Assembly (NCBI RefSeq): GCF_000002425.4
Contig: NC_037275.1
Span: forward strand, 8,764,450 to 8,828,449
DNA length: 64,000 nt
Origin: Physcomitrium patens
Taxonomy: Eukaryota; Streptophyta; Bryopsida; Funariales; Funariaceae
Direction: 5' to 3'
Part shown: one piece after another, positions 37,927-49,490 of the stretch
How the letters are laid out: each line of letters starts with the position of its first letter
Position numbering within the stretch: the stretch's first letter is position 1
The notes under the pieces: model-generated
Database searches by the model: none
What the model was told of the DNA's origin: nothing
Seen by the model: only the letters and a program-made list of their open reading frames with translations
Translations under genes and position numbers: made by a program

Positions 37927-38650
37927 TCAACCTTGTCAAATGACATACATCTCCTACTCCCAGACTCACTTTCCGCCCTCTCAGCAGCTCCCTTCCGACG
38001 TGTCACCAAACCACCGTTACTTTCCCTCACATCCCGTCTTCACGCATCAGGCACACCGCCTCTCCCCGATTACGGCTACCCTTGCTCACTGCTCCTCAAC
38101 GCCCTCTCCTCGACATAGCCTCCATAACCTTCCCAAACCATCCGAAAAAACACATCCGCACAAAAAATCCACCTACGCCATTACCATGACGCCATCGACA
38201 GCTAAAACGCCCTTTCCCTCAACTAATAATCCACCAATCTAACCCCACGGCAATGCGGTTCGGCATCCACCTTACCCCCACCCCTGTGCTCCCCTACTCT
38301 CCGGCACTCCTCCCATACTACTTCGAATAAGGCGCAAGATCCGGCTCGGGACACAACCGTTTCGCGAGCAAGATATCTCGACGTGGAGCTCGGGAGCACG
38401 CGGAGGAGAATAGCCCAGTGGGAAGCAGCTCACGGTCGCGACGGAGGAGCAGTGGCGGGCATGAGCAGAAGAAGCACGACGTCGGGGTATCTGCCGCCCG
38501 TCGTTCCTTCCCCGCGAGCTCCCTGTCTTCTTCGGCTCTTCTTCTTCGCACCTCTCAACTCTCAACTCTTTCTCGCCCCTCGAACTCTCCTCTCAATTGC
38601 ACCGCAGCTTCGTGTCCGTGAAAGCTTGGCTCGATTTTCTACGTCTCCGT
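37927..38650 (-). promoter_or_regulatory. ORP 5' UTR and promoter island
   Basis: GC-rich stretch directly upstream of the ORP start codon, purine-rich (GAAGAA-like) on the gene's strand at 38500-38580. Overlapping frames on both strands (up to 151 codons) lack domains and are compositional. The transcription start cannot be placed; no clear TATA box was seen. Confidence 0.45.
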
Positions 38651-40181
38651 TAACTGCTGAGCAATTCCTTTACAAATACGGTGTGATGTATTGTTCGTTA
38701 ACATGTATGTATGTGTGTATAATAATATACGCTCGTTCCCATTTATCCGTAACAGAAAGTTTGAATTTTGGGACTTGGACTGACTTTCACTTTTTCAAGA
38801 CATTGTACTGGGTTTCTTTGTGTATCTGGAAAAAGTAAGCGAAGAAGAAATGTGAGACAAAGTGCCTTGTTGAAACACCCACAGAAGGGTGTGTATTTTC
38901 TTTGTCTTCAATTATTTGTTAGCAACTCGTTTTTTTTTTATTTTTTTAAAGCTATGACAAAGTGATGCTGGAAATTTTAGTTTTGTGGAAAACGTATGTT
39001 ACAAGTTCATGGATAGAAAGAACGTTTTAAACTTTGTCTTGCCACCAGGCATTGGAACTTATTCGTATATCTCCAATTCTGATGTCCATACTCTTGTTTT
39101 AATTTATTTATAGCAAAGTACGCCAGAATAGTAGAGATACTACACATAATCGTTTTTTCTTTTCTTTTCATTTCTTTTTATTTTTCTATCTTTCCCTTTG
39201 CTGTGTCAGACACGCAACAGTGTACATCCCATATTAGGTGGGGCATTGAATTCAGGCTCTTCTAGACCCTTTTATGGAGGGAGAGTGGTGTCGAGTATTG
39301 GACTCCTCCCTCCAATTACAGAAACTAACACTAACACACACATACACACAAAAATATATATATATATATATATTCCTTGAAGGTCAAGGTATTGGTGATA
39401 TTTCGTCATGATGGATGGATGGATGGATTCAAATATATGCCTTTGATAAATAGATTAGTAAATAAGTGTATATATCGAAAATATAACTCTGTATGTATGT
39501 ATGTATGTATGTATGTATTTTATATATTTATTGTGCATTTCTGAAAGCCACTGGATTCATTAAAAATCATATGTTACTCAAGAAATCAAAGTAGGTAAAA
39601 TTGAAATGAAATCATAATTACATGGTGTTAATTGTGAATGTTTAATTCAGTACAAAAACAAGCATTTGTGTTTTGACAAAACAAAGCTATGTGGTGCTCA
39701 TGGTACATATGATGAGTTCTGCTTATTAAGCACCTTGATTATATTTTTGATTCATGAAATTAGATGTAAGACAAAATCAAAACATAAAAATATCATTTTC
39801 AAGAACCTGAGGCATTAAAGTTGTGGTGAAAGGCACCAGCAAATTCTCGCACAGAAACTGTAGTTCTATTTATAAAAATTAAAAAAAAAAAAAAAAAAAG
39901 GTTTTGTGTGAAAGAGTATAACATGTGTTAAAAAGAAAAAGAGAAAGAAACAAGATGAATGAAGATGTTAATGTTTTTATATCTCCAACCATAAGTTCCT
40001 ATATTAAAACTATGTACAAAAAAATTAATGAGTATGTTGAGTTGTTATTGTTTTTTTTATTTTATTTTTAGGTTTATCTTTTTATATGTAGGTCCATGAA
40101 GCATTCATTACTGAAGTATTCTTATTGTAATCTTTCAAATAAAAATAAATAATATTACAGATGTATAATTAACCATCATTA
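38651..40181. other. AT-rich intergenic DNA with microsatellites
   Basis: Contains (GATG)n at about 39410-39427, (GTAT)n at 39491-39517, a TA run near 39355-39372 and an A-tract near 39880-39899. No gene recognised. Confidence 0.6.
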
Positions 40182-40379
40182 ACCTTTGTAAATGTAATAC
40201 TTTGGTTGAATGAGATGAATATATTTATATAGGAAAATGTTAAATTGACCTTTGTAAATGTAATACTTTGGTTGAATGAGATGAATATATTTATATAGGA
40301 AAATGTTAAATTGACCTTTGTAAATGTAATACTTTCGTTGAATGAGATGAATATATTTATATAGGAAAATGTTAAATAG
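40182..40379. repeat. 66-bp tandem repeat, three copies
   Basis: Units 40182-40247, 40248-40313 and 40314-40379 are nearly identical (a single G/C change and a short 3' difference in the last copy). The unit length is a multiple of three, so a 75-codon minus-strand frame stays open through it; that frame is a by-product, not a gene. The third copy runs into the left end of the MITE-like element. Confidence 0.97.
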
Positions 40380-40557
40380 ACCCAACTTTTTACTAAATTT
40401 ACCCACTAATCCAAACCATCATGAAAAAAACAAATGGCCTCTAGATTCATTTCTCCACTGTTGGATCTACAACCAATAAAAACCAACCACATTCATCATG
40501 ATTATCATATTCTTTATCAAAGGTGGGTCTATTTAGTAATAGCATGGGTCTATTTAA
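40372..40557. mobile_element. MITE-like element, 186 bp with 33-bp TIRs
   Basis: Inverted repeats 40372-40404 and 40525-40557 match at 27 of 33 positions and begin TTAAATAGACCCA. Both ends are TTAA, which could be a piggyBac-type TTAA target duplication or a TA/TTA duplication of another family. The interior has no coding capacity. Superfamily uncertain. Confidence 0.6.
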
Positions 40558-40870
40558 TTATATTTATATACATATATACAAATAATATGAAGAATAATTG
40601 AAATTTGTGACTAGAGTATGAAAATTTGTGACTAAAATTATATGAGGAAGTATATAAGATATTAATACTAATATTGACAAAAAAGGTAAAATTATAAAAC
40701 TTTTATTTTAATTCATCATTTGATTGGATTGTATTAATTGCTGCAGATTAAAATTATACTGAAGTCTTAAATTAATTAATTGTAAAACATCTTCATAATC
40801 AACATGTTATCTGATGATTTTTTGAAACATAAACTCTCATAAAATGTACACATATTTTCCTATGTGTAAT
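40558..40870. other. AT-rich spacer
   Basis: Contains a short duplicated block, AAATTTGTGACTA, at about 40600 and 40623. Otherwise nothing recognised. Confidence 0.5.
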
Positions 40871-42360
40871 AGAATTTTTGGACCAAACCACCCCAAAACT
40901 TCACACGGCACGTGAGGCAGCTAATTCGGAGAATTGCAAAATTTGACCACACTCGTCAGCAATAACTGCTCAACAAATTCACAAAGCTAAATCGACGAGG
41001 GAGAGTTGTTCAAAATGTGGACGTAACAAACGATGCGTTGGGTTCAAATGAAAGCGCACGATTTGTCATTCGGCATATTCGACGAGCCCGTTTCTTCGAG
41101 GGAGGAAGTGCTGTATCGGAAATCTCGAGAAAACGTGAGGCTCTCCGAAGCTTGGAAGAGCTGGATCGGTGATTTGACTAGGACACGTAGGTTGAGAATT
41201 CATTTCTTTAATTACAGCGAGATCACTGCCGCGCTGATTCATTTACCAGCACGAAGTTACAGGCCCCCTGCATCGATCTGGGAAATAGTGGCGATGACAA
41301 TGTACGACGACAGACGCTTGGTGACATGTTTGCAGATAATTGGGGGTGTTAGTCTTCACAACTGAGATTAGGTGTTTGCTCATAATTGAGGCCACCAATC
41401 CTGCTTCCAATTCGCGATGGTCTCTGACATCTGTTAGGATCTGTTAGGGTTTGTACAATCCGAGACTCGGAGGGGGAGCCTTGGTCAAGTTCGTCGAAGC
41501 GTGGAGAGCAATCAATGATGTGCGCAAAACGTCTTCTACGATACTCCGACATGCGGCTGATAATTGTGCCCTCCGGGACCCGACCTTATGCTGCTCCTAA
41601 ACAGGAAAGGCCAATTCGAAACGCAATCAACGCATGAGCACTTTTGCTTTGATGCCCACAACCAGCAAAAAGGCGAAGGACCAACGCAGAGTGAATTATG
41701 GTGACCACCGAGTAGAATCGCAAAATCCTGCTGGGCCACAAAATCACTCTTGTTGATCTTCGGGTACTAGAAAGTTCCTGTCAATATCTGCATTTAAACA
41801 ACGGGGTTTAGTAGCAATCGTGAACAAATCATTTACTTCTTTTGAAATCTGCGCGATGCGGCAGTTGCTTTCACAAACTGGCCAAATCGATTGACCTCGA
41901 ATCCTTCGAACCTCTGAGTTGGGTTATATCTAACCACTCTACGACTGCAAATTGTATAGCAGACTATGAGTATTTGGAGTTTGAAACATAATTTCGAAGT
42001 GAGATTGTAGCATTGCGGAATTGAGTCGTTTCACGAAGCTTACGACGTTTCGCAGTCACTTGCAACCGGGCTAAATGGCGTCGGAGAGCTATATTTCCAG
42101 GTGACGCAGAAATGTCTACACCTAGCTCCACACACAATCCTGCGATCGTAGCGATAGATAATTGATTAGCTCTCTTTCTGGGTTTAAGCATCATGCAAGC
42201 CTTCAAGTTGTCCAATGCTTCGGTCGTCGAAGCTGTCTTCGGATTCTTCGTGAGGTCTCGAAGCAAGAATCACGTTCTTCCATGCGCCCTTGGAGGTTCT
42301 CGGCAAAATTAGGATTTTCGGTGCTTCACTGACCCAATCGATAGCCAGCTCCACTTGAAT
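40871..42360. other. orphan GC-richer patch with coding-like frames
   Basis: Composition resembles exons rather than the AT-rich flanks. A plus-strand ATG frame of 110 codons runs 41033-41365. On the minus strand a stop-bounded frame of 100 codons (42266-41964, no ATG at its head) has a fairly protein-like composition, with a basic stretch RLQVTAKRRKLRE. No domain is recognised and no splice set could be established. It may be a lineage-specific gene, a decayed gene or a non-coding RNA locus. Confidence 0.3.
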
Positions 42361-42382
42361 TTATTTGGATTTGTTTCTCCAA

Positions 42383-42385
<3 letters not shown>

Positions 42386-42418
<33 letters not shown>

Positions 42419-42459
42419 GAAAAATAGAAGTCAAATACTAAGCAGTATACTATTTTACA

Positions 42460-42495
<36 letters not shown>

Positions 42496-42551
42496 TTATT
42501 GTAAAATATTAGTCAAATGCAAAAGCAGTATACTATTTTACAATATTGATA
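42386..42551. repeat. 83-bp direct duplication including (TA)n tracts
   Basis: Two copies of a block ending GCAGTATACTATTTTACAA (42442 and 42525) are each preceded by a TA run (42386-42417 and about 42464-42490). Period 83 bp. Confidence 0.85.
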
Positions 42552-43222
42552 TCTTTGCTTCCAAACTATAATACATCAAAGGCTAATTTGATTTGTATAA
42601 ACGTGTGGATATGTGATGTATACCTTATGCATATTGATTTTATTTGTTGCTTTTTAAAAAGATTTGAAAGAAAATTTTGAAAGTGAGTAATGAAATTTCA
42701 TCATTCTCAAGTAATTTGATATGATATAATAAATATCCTTCTTTCTTGAATATAAATGATTTTGATGATGTGAATGTACGTAATACATTAGTGTTGAAGA
42801 TATATATTACAATTCTTGTTATTCCACCTTATCAACTTCATAATATGCACATTCATTTTTACAATAGTTTAAGTTAGATAAATTTGTTCATTTATATTTT
42901 GATTTCTTTAAAAATATGCTCTTTTTTTCAATATTATTAGGGTGTTTGGGATTCAATTTATGTAAAACAATTATTTTAGCAAAGATCAATCAATTAAGAT
43001 CAAGGTGATGTAAGACAATTAATTCTTATAAATAAAAGTGATATAGTTGTTAGTAGTAGAATGTGATGTATACCTCAATTGATATTTGAAAAATCTAGAA
43101 TAAACTTTGGTTCTTTAATTTGATATGCCAATCATTGAAATAGAAATTGAAAATAAAAAAAAATCAACAACTTTTGGAGAAATTATATAGAAAAAAATAA
43201 AAACAATTACTTTATCATTTAG
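42552..43222. other. AT-rich spacer
   Basis: No gene, RNA or repeat recognised. Confidence 0.5.
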
Positions 43223-43870
43223 TATCATAAACATATTGACATTAATAAAGATAAGTGAAATTAGATAGAAGTAAGTAGAAATAATTAAATTTGATAATAT
43301 CTTATTGAAAAGCTCATAGACACCAATTTGACTTTTTAAGTCTTTGTAGGTGATTGGTAGGTTAAAAATTTGGCCAACTAATTACCCACATATCATACAT
43401 GTTGATGACATACTTTACAAGTTAGCCAAATGATGCATATGTTGGCAACTTGTATAATTTGGCCATGTGAATCATATATTTATACTATATGGCCAACTTA
43501 CACAACAAGTTGTCAATATATATATCAATGCCTTGTGTTATTTTTTTAGCTTAAAAATCTCTAGTTTTTTTTGTATTTGGTAATGACCATTATAATTTCT
43601 ATCTTATATCTATGTTTGATTTGTTTACTTTTTCATTTTAAGTATCACAAAATAATATTACTTCTTTAGAGTTTTATTATGATTCATGTCTTTAATAATT
43701 TGATAAGAGTACTAATTTATTATTATTATTTTTTAAAAATTATATTAATTATTATATTTTTTATCATTGTATTTTAAAGGTTGCAAATTATTTATCTTTA
43801 AACTAATATTTTCAAATTTTCAAACATTGACTCTTTCTATCATGGATACATTATACAAAAGACCGAATAA
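43223..43870 (+). mobile_element. Ty3/gypsy fossil E, 5' LTR and leader
   Basis: The LTR at about 43223-43697 and the following leader match the LTR and leader of element A in order and in many short blocks (for example AAGGTTGCAAATTATTTATC). The leader is cut at about 43870 by the insertion of element D and resumes at about 49491. Very AT-rich, decayed, old. Confidence 0.7.
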
Positions 43871-43884
43871 GAAGTTGAAAAAAA

Positions 43885-44294
43885 AAAAATAACAAAAAAA
43901 CTAGTCAGAACTTAATTAAATCAGATGAATACAAGATCAATACCAAGAAAGATGAGTTAGAGCTCCAAAAGATACATTGTTGAGACTTAGGATCCACTCA
44001 GCCTTGACTCTAATATATACTAGGTATTAAGAAGCTTGTCAAGAAGTTTCTATATTACTTGAAGATGAAGCAACCCTAAGAAGCTTCTTTGACAACTTCT
44101 TTAATCTTCATAGAATTTTTTAGAATCTATTGAAATGTTTTAAGAACCTTCTAAAATCTTTTAAAATATTCTAAAAATATTATTAAAATCATCTATTAAA
44201 ATATTTTAAAAATATTTTGAAATCTCTTAGAATTTAATAGAATATTTTTTAAATATTCCTAAAATTTTCTTATTAGATGTTTGTAATATCACAT
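43885..44294 (-). repeat. 3' LTR of element D
   Basis: Direct repeat of about 49160-49485; boundaries approximate. On the minus strand it begins TGTGATATTACA after a purine-rich tract. Confidence 0.65.
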
Positions 44295-47200
44295 CTCTTT
44301 CTAATTTTGACTTCTACAAGGAGTATTGGTTCCATATTTTCTTTCTTTGTAATATACAACATCTTATCAATAACTTCATAGAGAAGTCATCTTAAAATAA
44401 GTCTTAGTTTTTGAGAATATCATCAATGAAATTCTTATATCTTTTGTGATATATTTATTAGATTTTCTGCTGGTTTTCATGTATGGTCATTAATATTCTA
44501 GCCATGCTAATAAATAAAATACTCCAACTTGCTTCTTTTTTGCTAAGAATCAAAGATCTTTTCTATCTCATATTCTGTGTGGTTATCTATTTCAATGCAA
44601 GACAGTGATGGTTGTATTCATCTTGAAATAGTTGATTTTGTATAAGCTTCTAAAAGAGAAACATAAAAAAATTAGATGTACCTTCATAGATGTGGATAGT
44701 TCTAAAAGATAAGTCACTAGATTGATTTGCTTTTGAATATAAAATGGATTTAATTTTTAGTAGTCCAACTTATTATAAAGTCAATTGATCTTGATATTTT
44801 GTTGAAGAAACTATACTTTATTTTCAACTTAAAAAGTAGGAAATTCCTTTCTAAATTTTTTTGAAGATGCTTTGTAAGAATCTTGAGCTACTTATAAATA
44901 GAACTTCAAGATTATGTAGAAATGTGATAATTATTTTGCAAGATCTTCAGCTATTAGATGTTCATCTTTTGATGTACATAGCAAATCAAGCTTTGGATAA
45001 TAACCATAATTTGTGTAAAATGGTGTTGTTTGAATAAAAGTATAAAGAGTGTTGTTATAAGCAAACTTTTCTACAGATAAATATGAGGTTTAATCATCTT
45101 CTTCATAGCTAGTGGTACATTGTAAATACTACTTCAAAAATTGATTAACTTGTTTTGTTTGATCATCAATTTGAGGGTAGAAGATAGAAGAAAGTTTGAT
45201 ATTCACCTTCAATATTTTAAAAAAAGATTTCCAAAACTTTGATATACATTGAGGTCCTCAATAAAAAATGATGTCATCAAGAAAGCCATGATATCAATAT
45301 ATATTATAAAAAAAGAGCTTTATTCTTTTTTTTTCAAAAATTATCTTCCTCCATAAAATAAAATGTGTAATCTTTGTAAATCGATCTATAACAACATAGA
45401 TAGTATCAAATGTAGCTAATGGCAATAGATCAATAATAAAATCTATTCATGTTAAAGAACATAGTCACTTTAGAATTGATATTGATTATAGAAGTCCATA
45501 AGGACAATGTCAAAAAATCTTGGATCTTAAACAAATGTTATACAAGAAGACAAACTTCATTATGATTTTTTACAATTGAGGCCACCAAAATCTCAAACAA
45601 TAAACTCTAATATTTAATTAAACTCAAAGTATTCTTTAGTTAAGAAATCATGACAATATTAAAAAACATGGAGCTGTATCAATCATTTTAGAATATATAA
45701 ACAATCTTTAAAATACAAAAGATATTTTACAAACTTAAACTTGTCATTATTAGAGCACTACTTGATTTTATAAATTAATGAGTCCTTAGCTGATGTTGCA
45801 CAAATTTGTTTAAAAAAAATTCAATCAAGAAGTATAATTATAGTAGTAGTACAAAGATAAAAACAAATTGACTTCAAGAGACTAATATATTGTTGATTGA
45901 ATGTTGTTTTTTGGTCTTTGGAGTAAGATATGATCTCTTCGATAAAGCTTGTGATATACTTATTGTTTTTCTGGTCGATATGTAATCACAAAATCAAAAC
46001 AAAATAATGACATATTCCAATAAGTTTGGTGACAATTCAAAATCCAAGTTAACTTCAAATTTTGAAATATTATAAATTTTTGTAATGTGTATATATAATC
46101 ACAAGATATATAGTGCCTTCTAATAAATAATGCTATTTTTGGAAAGTCTACAATCACAAAAAGCTCTTTTTTGTAAATCTCATAATTGATCTTTGTAGCT
46201 AAAAACTTTCTAAAATAGAATACTATTGGATGGAGCTTTCCATCTTTTTTTCAATTGTAATAATATAACTCTTAATGCAAAGTTGGAAGCATCAATTCCC
46301 AAATAGAAGGCGTTGTGAAATTTGAATGCATTAAGATTGGAGCTGTAGTAAAAGCTGCTTTCAAATTTTAAAAAACTCTTTGTATTTAAGGTCTCCATTT
46401 TAATTTATCTTTAGATGTCAAACAAATGAAAGAACAATAACTTGGAAGTAATTCTTAATAAATATTTAATAGAAGTTAGTAAATCTAAGGAAACATTACA
46501 CATCTTGTATTTTCTTTGAAATTATCTATTCTATTCTAATTTGAACTTTCTTTAAGTCCATTAATAGATCTTTATTAGATATAATATATCTATTTTTTAT
46601 ATTTATGATTGATGGAATACATATTTTTTTAACTTGGTATATAATCTTACATCTCATAATTTTTGTAAGACTAATCTTTTATGTTCTTTATGTTCTTTAG
46701 GATTCTTCAAATAAATTAAGATATCATTAAGATAGTAGACAATAAACTTATTTAAGAATTATTGAAAAACATCATTCATCAAATACTAGAATATAGTTGG
46801 AGCATTTTTCAATCCAAAAGACATAACATTATATTCAAAATATTTGTACCTTGTCCAAAATGTTATCTTCCATTTTTTATATTTTTTATTTTTTTATATT
46901 TTTAATTCTGTACCAAATTATATGCTCCATCGAGATCTATTTTGGTATAGATCTTGAATTGACCAAGTTCCTTCAAAAGCATTAATATCAATAATAATGA
47001 ATAATAATTTTTCATTGTTATTTTATTGAGGCCATAATAATCAATACATATTTGCAAAGATCTATCTTTTTTCTTCACAAAAAATATTAGTGCATCTGCT
47101 AGAGATTTAGAATTTTAAATAATTTTTTTTTAAGACTTTTGTTAATATAATCTATTAATGCCAAAAGCTTGTGCTGTGGTAGGTTGTAGATTGGACCAAG

Positions 47201-49159
47201 TAGTCATTGAGTCTTTTCTTGAAGATTGATGACACAATTATATAGTCAATATTTGAGTAATATGTCACCATTTGTTTTTCAAAGCCATCTTAAAATTTCT
47301 TATATTTCTATGAAATAGCTACTAGTGAGCTTGGTTCTTTATAAGCTAGAATTGCATAAATGATAAATGTCATTTCTTTCTTAATCATCTTCAAAAAAGT
47401 TCTTATTTCAAGAAATAATTTTTTTATTATTAATGACTTCTTGATAGATTTTATCCAAAAGAATTTTATAAAAAATTCATCCTTATAAAGCCTCTAATCT
47501 ATAAATGGATTATATCTTTTTAACAACAAAGTCCTAGAATGATAGGATTGAATAGAATTTCAATAATATCAAATATTATTTTGCTACTATTGCTGTTAAA
47601 TGATATTTCTAGTAATATAGTCTCATGGATAACATTGCTTGAAGATAAAAATTGATCATCTATTATTTTTACATGTATAAACTTTGACTTTTGTATTACA
47701 AGAATTTTATGAAGTTTAAAAAATTCTTCATCTAAAAAACAAGCAAATACTCTAGAATTTAATAAAACATTTATTTGAAGTTTTTGTAGACCAAAAAATA
47801 AATATATAACAAAATATTAAGCAAATTGGACAGACAAAGAAGGACCTTAATGAATTTGAAGAGTTAAAATATCCAGCTGCATGGTCTCTATTATTACTAG
47901 GACTTTTTGTTTTTTTAAACAGTTATATTCCTAATTGTATATTATTTCTTTAAACAATTCCTAAATTTGTGGCCTTCTTCACCACAATATAAACATAAAT
48001 CTTATTCAAATTGAGTCTTCTTCTCTATTGATGTAAGAAATTTGAACCACATTGCATTAATTTTCATATTCTCAATTCCAAAGCATCAATATAATGCATT
48101 CATTGAAGAAAAAAAATACAAATTTTTAGTTCATTACTTTGTCAAAAAACATCCATAAGTATTGATCTTGATGCCATTGAAATAATCAATTATTACTCTT
48201 CACAACTTAGCTAATAGCTTCATTGATTGTTTGAAGATCAAATAATGATAATAATAGATCTTTTATATCATTCCTTAGTTCTCAATAGAATTGGCTTAAA
48301 AGAGCTATTTCATTTGAATTGATGTCAAAAGCCAATTTCCTAAAATCAAATACATAAATTAATGTAAAACATGATCTTTGACATAATGAGAGAATCTTTA
48401 TTGTCATCCATTGGATCTTATCATGTTCTCCAAATGTCTTTGCAAATGCTTCTAAAAAAGCTTCAAATTGCTCAAGATTGGAGATTTTTTCTCAAATAAA
48501 CGAGCAAATCAAAATAAGATTCGATTTGTGAGCAAGATTTCAATTAAATCAGTTCATGACTCCTCTATTCGATAATGCTCAAATCGTAGAAAAGTTATCA
48601 ATCTAATTTGGTTAAAAAATCTTTGAAATTTAGAGCATGTATCATCAAATTTTTTTGGAAGATTAATTTGAGGTCCTTTACATTATTGAATAGGTGATTT
48701 TATTTTATTTTTTATTTTTTATTTTTATTATTAAAGTATATATGCCATTGCCTCTTTGGATGTAGAAACTTGAAAAAGTGGTTGCATCACAAGTTGAATT
48801 GCTCCAGGTCTTATATCACCATGAAATCTTACAAAAAATCCTTCGATTTCAGCAATTCTATGAGATAAAGCATTCAATGTATTCATAATAACTTCTAATC
48901 TAGACTTAAAAGACTCAATTATATTAATATCTTAACTCCAAGCATTCTAAAATAAAAAAAGACGTTTCTAAATAATACAAACTTAGAATAAGATACTCCA
49001 CAACCTCTATAATGCTTAAATGCCTTAAAAAAAAAGGATAATCCACTCTCTATCAAGAAGAATCAAGCTCAAGTATTGATAAGAAGATAGTCTTGACAAA
49101 CTATCATAGATTTATTATATAAGAGACTTCTTGAATAAGTAGTTGAACACAAGAATTTC

Positions 49160-49485
49160 AACAAGAAAATTAACATGAATTTGATTAAACAAGATGAATA
49201 TAAGATCAATATCAAGAGAAATGAACTAAAGCTCCAAGAGATATGTTGTCAAGACTGAAGACCTCATTAGCCTCAACTTTAATATATACTAGGTATTAAA
49301 AAGATTCTCAAGAAATTTCCTTATTTTTTGAAGATGAAGCAAGCTTAAGAAGCTTCTCAAATAACTTTATTAATCTTTCTAGAATTTTTTAGAATCTTTA
49401 AAAATATTCTAAAAATTTCTTTAGAATATAATAGAATATTTCTAAAATATTTCTAAAATCTATAATGAATATTCTTAATACTTTT
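49160..49485 (-). repeat. 5' LTR of element D
   Basis: Aligns with 43885-44294 through blocks such as CAAGATGAATA-AAGATCAATA and ATATATACTAGGTATTAA; somewhat shorter and diverged. Confidence 0.65.
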
Positions 49486-49490
49486 TTTTA

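Larger units (their letters stand above)
43871..49490 (-). mobile_element. Ty3/gypsy fossil D, inverted, nested in E
   Basis: A 5.6-kb minus-strand LTR retrotransposon with direct repeats at about 43885-44294 (3' LTR) and 49160-49485 (5' LTR). Minus-strand order: gag about 48900-48000 with a zinc knuckle CLYCGEEGHKFRNC at about 47995-47950; protease about 47800-47450; reverse transcriptase about 47150-46450 (MSFGLKNAP near 46830); RNase H about 46400-45960 (LGIDASNFAL, ending TYRPEK); integrase about 45900-44900. A purine tract precedes the 3' LTR near 44300. Decayed with many breaks. It lies in the leader of element E, so it is younger than E. Confidence 0.8.

Noticed and set aside
37189-38242. 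Several plus-strand frames of 130-170 codons
   Set aside because: They are shadows of ORP exon 1 and its GC-rich leader; the minus strand carries the clear homology.
40179-40406. 75-codon minus-strand repetitive protein frame
   Set aside because: Exists only because the 66-bp repeat unit is a multiple of three; low complexity and part of a tandem array.
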